A stretch of 41,492 nt of DNA from positions 1-41,492 of the forward strand of contig DFBX01000097.1 of the NCBI GenBank assembly GCA_002366795.1, read 5' to 3'. How positions within the stretch are numbered: the first letter of the stretch is position 1; each line of letters starts with the position of its first letter. Under the pieces are notes generated by a model. That model saw nothing but the letters and a program-made list of their open reading frames with translations. It made no database searches and was not told the DNA's origin. Below are positions 6,812-14,861 of the stretch, one piece after another. The translations under genes were made by a program, and so were the position numbers. Source of the DNA: Rhodobacteraceae bacterium UBA3069. Lineage in GTDB: Bacteria > Pseudomonadota > Alphaproteobacteria > Rhodobacterales > Rhodobacteraceae.

Positions 6812-7640
6812 ATGACATCCGCCCCCGAAGATGCCGTCGCCCGCCGCGCCATACGGCCGGTGATCTGCTATCCCAACGACAGCCTTCCCGCACTCGACCT
6901 GCCAGCCATGCGCGCCGCCCGTGCCACCGCGAAAAAACTGTCAGAGGTGATCGCCCCCCCCGCGCGAGGCCGCTTGTTTCCGCGTCCCCGCCGGTGGCTT
7001 TTTCCGGATCACCTGCGTGGATGGCCCTCAAGTCGGCGATTTGAACCTGTGGAATGCGGATGACCTGTCAGAGCGGTTTTATTCCGGAAAAACAAGGGCT
7101 TTGCATGGCACCCACCTGACCACCGGAATGCGCATGTGGTCCGGCTTTCCGAACCTTCGGCCCATGGCGACGATTATCGACGATACCTTGGGCTGGTATG
7201 GGAAGGATGAATTTGGCGGGTCCGTCCATGACGTGATCGGCACGCGCTGCGATCCCTATACCCATAAGCTGTTGACCGATAACGATTATCATCATTGCTG
7301 CCATTCCAACCTGACCCGCGCCTTGGCCGATGAAACCGGCCTGTCCATGGCCAAGGCAGAAGTGCTGGTGCATGACGTGCTGAACGTGTTCATGTGCACC
7401 GGCTTCACCCGCGACACGGGGCAATACTTCATGAAAGCCAGCCCGGTGCGCCCCGGCGATCACCTGGAATTTCACGCGGAAATCAATCTGTTAGGTGCGC
7501 TGTCCGCCTGTCCCGGCGGTGATTGCAGCGCCAAGCATTCGTCGGATGCCGCAGCGTGCCATCCGCTGAAGGTCGAGGTATTCGAGGGCCATGGCGATCC
7601 GGCCCCGCGCAACGGGTATAACCGCAGTCACGGGCGCTAA
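6812..7640 (+). pseudogene. DUF1989 (urea carboxylase-associated) family gene, frameshifted in a C8 tract
   Basis: The N-terminal frame (from ATG 6812) and the C-terminal frame (to TAA 7640) belong to one protein of about 275 aa. Frame 2 reads LSEVIAPP and then turns to nonsense after the C8 run at 6954-6961. With seven Cs the reading continues as APPREAACFRVPAGGFFRIT and VDGPQVGDLNLWN, which is clearly correct. The C-terminal part holds GGDCSAKHSSDAAACHPLKVEV, the cysteine/histidine-rich region typical of DUF1989. These proteins often accompany urea or amine-utilisation genes; none is adjacent here. One extra C explains everything: a homopolymer slip, a phase-variable tract, or a sequencing error. 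Confidence 0.85.
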
Positions 7641-7652
7641 GATACTGTAATA

Positions 7653-8357
7653 TCAGGTGAAAGCGGCTTCCAGCGCGATCTCGACCATCTCGCCAAAGCT
7701 GCGTTCGCGGTCTTCGGCGGGCAGGGCTTCTTCGCGCAGCAAATGGTCGGAAACCGTTAATACGGCAAGGGCGCGGGCGCCGTGGCGATGCGCCAGATTG
7801 TACAGCTCTGCCGCTTCCATCTCGACCGCAAGAATGCCGTGACGCTGCATGATCTCGTTCAGGTCGGGCCGTTCGTCATAGAACACATCGGCCGAGTAAA
7901 TCCCCCCCACGTAAGGGGAAATCCCGCGTGCCTCGGCGGCCGCTGCCGCCGCGCGCAGCAGGCCGAAATCGGCGCAGGGGGCGAAATTCAATTCGCGGAA
8001 TATCCCGCGCGAGGGGGTCGAAAGCGTGGACGCGGTCTGCGCCAACACGATGTCGCGGACGTTAACCTTTTCCTGCATCGCCCCACAGGAACCGATGCGG
8101 ATCAGGGTCTTGGCACCGTAATCGCGGATCAGCTCGTTCGCATAGATCGAGAGCGAGGGCATACCCATGCCCGACCCCTGAACGGTCACGCGATTCCCAC
8201 GCCAAGTGCCTGTAAATCCAAGCATTCCACGGGTTTCATTGACCAATTCGACATCGTCCAAAAACGTCTTTGCCGCCCATTTGGCGCGCAAGGGATCACC
8301 CGGCATCAACACGGTTTCGGCGATCTGGCCCGGCTTGGCACTGATGTGAATGGTCAT
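7653..8357 (-). CDS. deoD: Purine-nucleoside phosphorylase, DeoD type
   Basis: A 234-aa enzyme that cleaves purine (deoxy)nucleosides with phosphate to free base and (deoxy)ribose-1-phosphate. The hexameric DeoD class shows MPGDPLRAKW near the N-terminus, GSGMGMPS (phosphate/ribose site), AVEMEAAELY (nucleoside site) and LTVSDHLL with the catalytic Asp. Its length matches E. coli DeoD (239 aa). ATG 8357 has AAGGA eight bases upstream. Two small palindromes lie 15-42 bp before the start. It may act with the nucleoside ABC transporter at 32261-36996. Confidence 0.93.
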   Translation of the reverse strand: MTIHISAKPGQIAETVLMPGDPLRAKWAAKTFLDDVELVNETRGMLGFTGTWRGNRVTVQGSGMGMPSLSIYANELIRDYGAKTLIRIGSCGAMQEKVNVRDIVLAQTASTLSTPSRGIFRELNFAPCADFGLLRAAAAAAEARGISPYVGGIYSADVFYDERPDLNEIMQRHGILAVEMEAAELYNLAHRHGARALAVLTVSDHLLREEALPAEDRERSFGEMVEIALEAAFT

Positions 8358-8371
8358 GGCGTCATCCTTGG

Positions 8372-8399
8372 TTAACGAACCCGTTAATTTCGTCGAAAT
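8372..8399. promoter_or_regulatory. Two adjacent palindromes upstream of deoD
   Basis: TTAACG 8372-8377 / CGTTAA 8382-8387 with a 4-base gap, immediately followed by ATTTCG-T-CGAAAT at 8387-8399. Both dyads lie between the GNAT gene and deoD, close to the deoD start. They look like operator or promoter elements; the factor is unknown. Confidence 0.35.
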
Positions 8400-8429
8400 C
8401 GTATAAAACGTGGGGGCAAATCCGTAATT

Positions 8430-8870
8430 TTACCGCTGATACTTGATGAAGGGCGTCAGCTTGGCGACCCGGTCATAGAGTTGTCGCGCGACCGCGTTGA
8501 AATCCTGTGTCAGCCAATAGACCATCGGCGTGCCATTGGCATCGGCGGCGGCATAGACCGCTTCTATCAAACCGCGGCCCACGCCCTGCCCGCGAACTGA
8601 AGGGTCTGCGTAAAGATCCTGCAAATAGCAGACATCCTCCAGCTTCCAGTTGTGCGGGTGATAGATGTAATGCACCAGCCCGACCAACGCGCCTTCGCTT
8701 TCGGCCACAAGTGCATTCTGCGTCGGACGGGCGGGGTCCAGCAGGCGGGCAAAGGTGGCCGCGTACACCTTTTCGGGGACCGAGGTCTCGTAGAACTCCA
8801 GATAGGCGGTCCACAGCCGGTGCCATTCAGCCTTGTCTGCTTGGGTCATTGATCTGATTGTCAGTGCCAT
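8430..8870 (-). CDS. GNAT family N-acetyltransferase
   Basis: A 146-aa single GNAT domain. YLQDLYADPSVRGQGVGRGLIEAV (key motif RGQGVGRGL, about residues 87-95) is the acetyl-CoA pyrophosphate loop. ALVAESEGALVGLVHYIYH is the preceding strand pair, and VYWLTQDFNAVARQLYDR is the C-terminal helix region. I start at ATG 8870 (MALTIRSM), with GAGG five bases upstream. The longer reading frame to 8966 would translate the dispersed repeat at 8889-8908 and is unlikely. The acceptor substrate is not predictable; it may be a small amine or a protein N-terminus. Confidence 0.85.
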   Translation of the reverse strand: MALTIRSMTQADKAEWHRLWTAYLEFYETSVPEKVYAATFARLLDPARPTQNALVAESEGALVGLVHYIYHPHNWKLEDVCYLQDLYADPSVRGQGVGRGLIEAVYAAADANGTPMVYWLTQDFNAVARQLYDRVAKLTPFIKYQR

Positions 8871-8888
8871 TCCGGCCTCGTTGCAAAA

Positions 8889-8908
8889 GGTATTTTCAGA
8901 ACAATGAA
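8889..8908 (+). repeat. Dispersed intergenic repeat, copy 1
   Basis: GGTATTTTCAGAACAATGAA. The same 20 bases occur inverted at 30435-30454, with related copies at 30395-30414, 22162-22182 and 40896-40914. This copy lies 19 bp before the GNAT start. Confidence 0.6.
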
Positions 8909-9040
8909 GGGAAGGGGGCAGAGCTTCAACAGGCTTTTCTTGGCAAAAGTATCCAAGGCGGAACATCCATGCCGGGTATCAGGTGGAGTAGGCGCAAAAC
9001 CAGTCATGCCGGGCGCCAACCCGCGCGGATGCGTGGCACG

Positions 9041-9068
9041 AAAAGAGTGAGGCCCCCGAAGGGGCCTC
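9041..9068 (-). terminator. Terminator of ecm
   Basis: On the minus strand an 8-bp perfect stem GAGGCCCC/GGGGCCTC with loop TTCG (plus-strand 9049-9068) is followed by ACTCTTTT. It lies 25 bp after the ecm stop. Confidence 0.8.
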
Positions 9069-9093
9069 GCATTTGGATCAGGTTTTGTAGCGA

Positions 9094-11070
9094 TCACTCT
9101 GCGGCGACGTCCTTGGGGTCGGCCAGTGTCACGATGTCTTTCATGATCGTGTTCAGTTCGAAATCCTTGGGGGTGTAGACGCGGGCGACGCCCATTTCCA
9201 GCAGGCGTTTCGCGTCGTCGTCGGGGATGATCCCGCCGACGATAACCGGCACATGGGACAGGTTCGCGGCGCGCATCCGTTCCATCAGTTCTTCCATCAG
9301 GGGCATGTGGCTGCCCGACAGGATCGACAGGCCGACGACATGTGCCTCGTCCTCGACCGCGGCTTTCACGATTTCCTCGGGGGTCAGGCGGATGCCTTCG
9401 TAGGCGATGTCCATGCCGCAATCGCGCGCGCGGAAGGCGATCTGTTCGGCCCCGTTGGAATGCCCGTCCAGCCCCGGTTTGCCGACAAGGAACTTCAGGC
9501 GGCGCCCCAGCTTGTCGCTGACCGCGTCCACGGCTTCGCGCAGATCGTCCAGCCCTTCGGTTTTGTTGCTGACCGCTTTGGACACGCCGGTCGGGCCGCG
9601 ATATTCGCCGTGGACGGCGCGCATCTGCTGTGCCCATTCGCCGGTTGTGACGCCTGCCTTGGCGCATTCGATCGAGGCGGGCATGACGTTGCGCCCTTCG
9701 CTGGTGTCAGTGCGCAGCTTTGCCAGTGCGGCCTGCACGGCGGCACCGTCGCGCGCGTCGCGCCATGCGTTCAGGCGGTCGATCTGGTCTGCCTCGACCG
9801 CCGGATCGACGGTCATGATGCCGCCATCCTCGCCCATCAGGGGCGACGGCTCTCCCTCGGTCCATTTGTTCACGCCAACCACGATGGTTTCGTTCTTTTC
9901 AATGCGGTTAAGGCGTTCCGCGTTAGAATCGACCAGCCGCGATTTCATGTATTCGATCGCGGCCACGGCCCCGCCCATCCCGTCGAGGTTGGACAATTCG
10001 TGGCGCGCGCCCTCTTTCAGGGCTTCGACCTTGGCGTCCACGGCAGGGTTGCCGTCGAACAGGTCTTCGTATTCCAGAAGGTCGGTTTCATAGGCCATGA
10101 TCTGTTGCATCCGCAGCGACCACTGTTGATCCCACGGGCGCGGCAGGCCCAGGGCTTCGTTCCAAGCGGGCAGTTGCACGGCGCGGGCGCGGGCCTTTTT
10201 CGACAGGGTCACGGCCAGCATTTCGATCAGGATGCGGTAGACGTTGTTTTCCGGCTGTTGTTCGGTTAGGCCCAGCGAGTTGACCTGCACGCCATAACGG
10301 AAGCGGCGGAATTTGGGATCTTGGACGCCATAGCGGGACTCTAGGATTTCATCCCAGAGGTCGACAAAGGCGCGCATTTTGCACATTTCGGTGACGAAAC
10401 GGATGCCCGCGTTCACGAAGAAGGAAATCCGGCCACAGAGCGCGGGGAAATCTTCGGGTTTGACGCGCGGGCGCAGTTCGTCCAGCACGGCGATGCCGGT
10501 GGCCAGCGCATAGGACAGTTCCTGTTGCGGTGTCGCGCCGGCCTCTTGCAGGTGATAGGAACAGACGTTCATCGGGTTCCATTTGGGCACGTTGGTATAG
10601 CAATACTCGGCCACATCCGCGATCATTTTCAGGGAGGGTTCCGGCGGGCAGATATAGGTGCCGCGGCTTAGGTATTCCTTGATCAGGTCGTTTTGCACTG
10701 TGCCTTGCAGCTTGGTGACATCGGCGCCCTGTTCTTCGGCGGCGGCGATGTAAAGTGACAGCAACCAAGGCGCGGTCGCGTTGATCGTCATCGAGGTGTT
10801 CATTTGTTCCAGCGGGATATTGTCGAACAGGGCGCGCATGTCGCCCAAGTGGCCGACGGGAACGCCGACTTTGCCGACTTCGCCCTTGGCCAGAATGTGA
10901 TCGCTGTCATATCCGGTTTGGGTGGGCAGATCGAAAGCCACGGACAGGCCGGTTTGCCCCTTGGACAGGTTGGAGCGGTACAGCGCGTTGGAGGCGCTTG
11001 CGGTGGAGTGCCCCGCATAGGTGCGGAACAACCAGGGGCGGTCTTTTTTCACTTCGGTCGTCTCGCTCAT
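9094..11070 (-). CDS. ecm: Ethylmalonyl-CoA mutase (B12-dependent)
   Basis: A 658-aa single-chain coenzyme-B12 mutase converting (2R)-ethylmalonyl-CoA to methylsuccinyl-CoA in the ethylmalonyl-CoA pathway of acetyl-CoA assimilation. The N-terminal substrate domain has RPWLFRTYAGHSTASASN and SVAFDLPTQTGYDSDH. The C-terminal cobalamin domain has KPGLDGHSNGAEQ (the DxHxxG lower-ligand motif). A longer reading frame to 11202 is rejected: ATG 11070 is preceded by AGGAGG. Ethylmalonyl- rather than methylmalonyl-CoA mutase is favoured by the 658-aa single-chain form with the MeaA-like RPWLFRTYAG start and by the divergent neighbour ccr. Confidence 0.9.
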   Translation of the reverse strand: MSETTEVKKDRPWLFRTYAGHSTASASNALYRSNLSKGQTGLSVAFDLPTQTGYDSDHILAKGEVGKVGVPVGHLGDMRALFDNIPLEQMNTSMTINATAPWLLSLYIAAAEEQGADVTKLQGTVQNDLIKEYLSRGTYICPPEPSLKMIADVAEYCYTNVPKWNPMNVCSYHLQEAGATPQQELSYALATGIAVLDELRPRVKPEDFPALCGRISFFVNAGIRFVTEMCKMRAFVDLWDEILESRYGVQDPKFRRFRYGVQVNSLGLTEQQPENNVYRILIEMLAVTLSKKARARAVQLPAWNEALGLPRPWDQQWSLRMQQIMAYETDLLEYEDLFDGNPAVDAKVEALKEGARHELSNLDGMGGAVAAIEYMKSRLVDSNAERLNRIEKNETIVVGVNKWTEGEPSPLMGEDGGIMTVDPAVEADQIDRLNAWRDARDGAAVQAALAKLRTDTSEGRNVMPASIECAKAGVTTGEWAQQMRAVHGEYRGPTGVSKAVSNKTEGLDDLREAVDAVSDKLGRRLKFLVGKPGLDGHSNGAEQIAFRARDCGMDIAYEGIRLTPEEIVKAAVEDEAHVVGLSILSGSHMPLMEELMERMRAANLSHVPVIVGGIIPDDDAKRLLEMGVARVYTPKDFELNTIMKDIVTLADPKDVAAE

Positions 11071-11386
11071 GGCGGGCCTCCTGAATTTGAATTGCGATCG
11101 GGCAATAAAATTGCGTCTGAGATGTGATAGCCGGAATTTCGTGTCTTCGTCAATTCGCCGCATCGCGGCATGACGCAGCAGGGCCATACGACCTTGCGGC
11201 AATTTTCAAAGGGCGGGAAGGGGGGCGGGCGGCAATGCTGCGACGTGGCGTAGTTTCTGCACCTGCTCGGTCATAAAATTACAAAAATGACATTGGTGGG
11301 ATTGCTTTGTTGCGTGACGGTCAATAGTTAAGGGGCATAAGGCCGCGATTCTGCGTTGCGGCAAAGGCTGAAAACAGGAGACGACG
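11071..11386. promoter_or_regulatory. Divergent ecm-ccr control region
   Basis: A 316-bp gene-free region between two ethylmalonyl-CoA pathway genes, which must hold both promoters. The 9-bp palindrome TTGCGGCAA occurs twice, at 11194-11202 and 11356-11364, and a spaced form TTGC-N6-GCAA lies at 11092-11105. TTGC/GCAA half-sites are reminiscent of TTTGCAAA-type operators of RamB/PccR-like acyl-CoA regulators, but the match is only partial. Confidence 0.4.
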
Positions 11387-12664
<1,278 letters not shown>

Positions 12665-12688
12665 GCGTTTCGGCATCGCGTTATGCGA

Positions 12689-12724
12689 AAGCGCCCCCGG
12701 CCGATGGCTGCGGGGCGCTTTTTC
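12689..12724 (+). terminator. Terminator of ccr
   Basis: A 9-bp stem AAGCGCCCC (12689-12697) / GGGGCGCTT (12712-12720), with an internal CGGCC/GGCTG continuation, runs into TTTTTC. Confidence 0.88.
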
Positions 12725-13063
12725 TTTGCCCCAAGGCATCATCGAGGCGCGCGTGATTCCGGGGGCGTGACCCAATGGGGCGGCGTGCCGCCGCGCCTGA
12801 TACCTTGCCCCTTCGCGTCCCGCTGCGGGGCGCGCGCAAGCCGCGCCGTGACGCGCGGCATTTACGATTGGGGCGGGCGAGAGGGTGTTCTTTACGCAAG
12901 CGGGGCGTTTGGCGGGCTTGCGAATCGCTTTGCCACCGGGTGCGCGGGATGCTTCGGCATGTCGATTATTTGCTTTCAAGCCCTTAGAAAATCACCCCTC
13001 ACTATTTTCGGGGAGTTAGTTTTCGTGAATTTCTTAAGAAAAGCGTCTCATGCTATGCTTGAT
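12725..13063. other. Gene-free stretch before the quorum-sensing locus
   Basis: No convincing gene. The first two thirds are GC-rich with only shadow reading frames. From about 12980 the sequence turns AT-rich and includes the 12-bp palindrome TTTCTTAAGAAA (13030-13041). This is the likely promoter region for the locus starting at 13101. Confidence 0.5.
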
Positions 13064-13079
13064 TTAACGTTTCATTAAC
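13064..13079. promoter_or_regulatory. CtrA-type box ahead of the luxR locus
   Basis: TTAACGTTTCATTAAC: two TTAA half-sites with exactly 7 bp between, matching the CtrA consensus TTAA-N7-TTAAC. It ends 21 bp before ATG 13101, so bound CtrA would overlap or abut the promoter or leader. Confidence 0.6.
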
Positions 13080-13100
13080 CACTCACGGATGAGGGTAGCG

Positions 13101-13316
13101 ATGCAGAACGATTGGATTTTGGACGTACTCTCGGATCTTCGGGCCTTTGCGGATGCCAATGGCATGGCGCATCTGTCCGAGCAGCTGGACACCACGCGAC
13201 TGGTGGCAGCATGCGAGCTTGCGTCCGCGAACGGGGGGGCACCGGCAACGGTGCGCGCGGATGACGCCCAAGGTGGAGCGCATTTTGGAAGAGCTGGAGC
13301 GCGCTTTAGCGCTTGA
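13101..13316 (+). CDS. Small protein overlapping the start of luxR (71 aa)
   Basis: The reading frame starts MQNDWILDVLSDLRAFADAN and continues with an amphipathic helix-rich region (HLSEQLDTTRLVAACELASA) and a low-complexity tail. GAGGGTAG lies 6-13 bases before ATG 13101, the same leader word that precedes luxI. The last 56 bp overlap the start of luxR in another frame, implying translational coupling. The N-terminal 45 residues look like a genuine folded segment; the tail sits in the overlap and is constrained by luxR. I recall similar short proteins upstream of roseobacter luxR genes. Function is unknown; a LuxR-modulating partner is one possibility. Confidence 0.7.
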   Translation: MQNDWILDVLSDLRAFADANGMAHLSEQLDTTRLVAACELASANGGAPATVRADDAQGGAHFGRAGARFSA

Positions 13317-13974
13317 CGAGTTGCAGGGTCTGATTGAGGCCCTTCGCGACGAATTCAAGGTCGACCACATCGTTTATCACTGGGTTTCGGCCAAGGGCGA
13401 GCAATACGGCTGCGGCACCTATTCTGACGAATGGGTGGAACGCTATATCGAGCGGGATTACCTGCGCGTCGATCCGGTTATCCAGGGCTGTTACCAACGT
13501 TTCCATCCGGTCGGCTGGAAGCGGCTGGACTGGTCGGGCAAGGCAGCGCGGGCCTTTCAGATGGACGCGATCAGACACGGGGTCGGCAATCAGGGGTTTT
13601 CCATCCCGATCCGGGGGCCGAACGGGCAATTCGCCCTGTTCACGCTAAGCCACAATTGCGACGACGACACTTGGGACATGTTTTGCGAAGATCACCGCCG
13701 CGACCTGATCCTGATCGCGCATTATTTCAATCAAAAGGCGTTGGAGTTCGAGCCGGGCCGCACGCCCGAGTCAAATTCGGCCCTGTCCCCGCGCGAGGTG
13801 GATGCGATGACCCTGTTGGCGGTGGGATACAGCCGCGCGCAGGTGGCCGAGGCACTGGCGATTTCCGAGCATACCTTGCGGGTTTACATTGAAAGCGCGC
13901 GTCACAAGCTGGGCGCGATGAACACAACGCATGCGGTGGCGCGGGCCATGGCACGCGGTTTGATCGTGGTGTGA
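13261..13974 (+). CDS. luxR: LuxR-family quorum-sensing transcriptional regulator
   Basis: A 237-aa regulator. The N-terminal autoinducer-binding domain shows the conserved pattern VYHW, YSDEWVERYIERDYLRVDPV (Tyr, Trp and the acyl-homoserine-lactone-binding Asp) and a glycine in GVGNQGFSIPIRG. The C-terminal helix-turn-helix reads LSPREVDAMTLLAVGYSRAQ and ISEHTLRVYIESARHKLGAMNTTHAVARA (key positions about 175-230). It should bind an acyl-homoserine lactone and control the adjacent synthase. The start at 13261 gives the usual family length; it lies inside the upstream small gene and lacks a strong ribosome binding site, which again suggests coupling. Confidence 0.92.
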   Translation: MTPKVERILEELERALALDELQGLIEALRDEFKVDHIVYHWVSAKGEQYGCGTYSDEWVERYIERDYLRVDPVIQGCYQRFHPVGWKRLDWSGKAARAFQMDAIRHGVGNQGFSIPIRGPNGQFALFTLSHNCDDDTWDMFCEDHRRDLILIAHYFNQKALEFEPGRTPESNSALSPREVDAMTLLAVGYSRAQVAEALAISEHTLRVYIESARHKLGAMNTTHAVARAMARGLIVV

Positions 13975-14006
13975 ACGGAGCATTTTGACCTGTTCAGATT
14001 GCATTT

Positions 14007-14023
14007 CGTGAAAAATGTTCACG
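14007..14023. promoter_or_regulatory. Dyad between luxR and luxI (possible lux box)
   Basis: CGTGAA-N5-TTCACG, a perfect 17-bp dyad 102 bp before luxI, preceded by the half-site CTGTTCAG (13990-13997). Size and place suit a LuxR-type operator, though the sequence is not the classical CTGT-N-ACAG form. Confidence 0.4.
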
Positions 14024-14091
14024 TTTTACCCCACGTCATGCGGCGCAACGCACGCCGTGGGAAATGTGCGTTAACCATCTATGCCTAGAGT

Positions 14092-14117
14092 TACCCTCAT
14101 CAGTCAGGACGAGGGTA
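14092..14117 (+). promoter_or_regulatory. luxI: Hairpin sequestering the luxI ribosome binding site
   Basis: TACCCTC (14092-14098) pairs perfectly with GAGGGTA (14111-14117) around a 12-base loop. GAGGG (14111-14115) is the only good Shine-Dalgarno element for ATG 14125, nine bases ahead. Folding would mask it, so luxI translation may be controlled at the RNA level. Confidence 0.5.
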
Positions 14118-14124
14118 GAATGCC

Positions 14125-14760
14125 ATGCTTAGATATGTATATGCCGACCAATTGCACCGTTTCCCGAAACTGCGCGACACGATGTTTCGTGATCGCGCTG
14201 ACCAGTTCAAGACCCGGCTTGGTTGGGATGTGACGGTCGATGCCGCCGGGGAAGAACGCGATGAATATGACGATCTGAACCCGCTTTACGTGATCTGGGA
14301 ACAGGCCGATGGCAGCCACGGCGGATCGATGCGGTTCTTGCCGACGACCGGGCGCTGCATGGTCAACGAACATTTCCTGAACATCACCGGCGGGGTGAGG
14401 ATCGAAAGCGCAAACATCTGGGAATGCACACGGTTTTGCCTGTCCCGCGGGGTGGAAAGCCGGGTTGCGGCGGCGCTGATGCTTGCCGGTGGCGAGCTGA
14501 TGCAGGCCTTTGACGTGGCCCATTTCGTCGGCGTGTTCGATGCGCGGATGGTGCGGATTTACCGCCGTATCGGGTCCAGCCCCGATGTTCTGGGTTCGGT
14601 CGGGGAGGGGCGCGAGCAGATAAGCGTCGGGCTGTGGGAGTTTTCGAACGAGGCGAAAGGCCGCGTGGCGCAGGCGGCCCGTATCAGCCCCGAATTGTCG
14701 CGCCTGTGGTTCGATCGTTCTTTCGGGGCGGATCATCGCCGGATGGCCCTGACCGCTTGA
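14125..14760 (+). CDS. luxI: Acyl-homoserine-lactone synthase
   Basis: A 211-aa synthase making an acyl-homoserine lactone from S-adenosylmethionine and an acyl-ACP or acyl-CoA. The invariant LuxI residues are present: Arg24, Phe28, Trp34 (FRDRADQFKTRLGW), Asp46 and Asp49 (RDEYDDLN), Arg70 (GSMRFLP), Glu100 and Arg103 (IWECTRF). The C-terminal part carries the acyl-chain pocket, but chain length cannot be read from the sequence. It is downstream of luxR on the same strand with a separate 150-bp control region. Confidence 0.95.
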   Translation: MLRYVYADQLHRFPKLRDTMFRDRADQFKTRLGWDVTVDAAGEERDEYDDLNPLYVIWEQADGSHGGSMRFLPTTGRCMVNEHFLNITGGVRIESANIWECTRFCLSRGVESRVAAALMLAGGELMQAFDVAHFVGVFDARMVRIYRRIGSSPDVLGSVGEGREQISVGLWEFSNEAKGRVAQAARISPELSRLWFDRSFGADHRRMALTA

Positions 14761-14861
14761 CCGTCACCGCAGCCGCAGCCGGCAGAAAAATGCCTCGTTC
14801 CGCGCCGCTTTGTGCCGCGCGGCATCTGGCACACGGCGGGGCGGCGGGGTAGTGTCGCGCC

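Noticed and set aside
9253..10269. Plus-strand frame of 338 aa opposite ecm
   Set aside because: Shadow of ecm; the ecm frame holds the cobalamin and substrate motifs.
11071..11202. 44-residue N-terminal extension of Ecm
   Set aside because: AGGAGG is ideally placed for ATG 11070 and the extension is Arg-rich with no family match.
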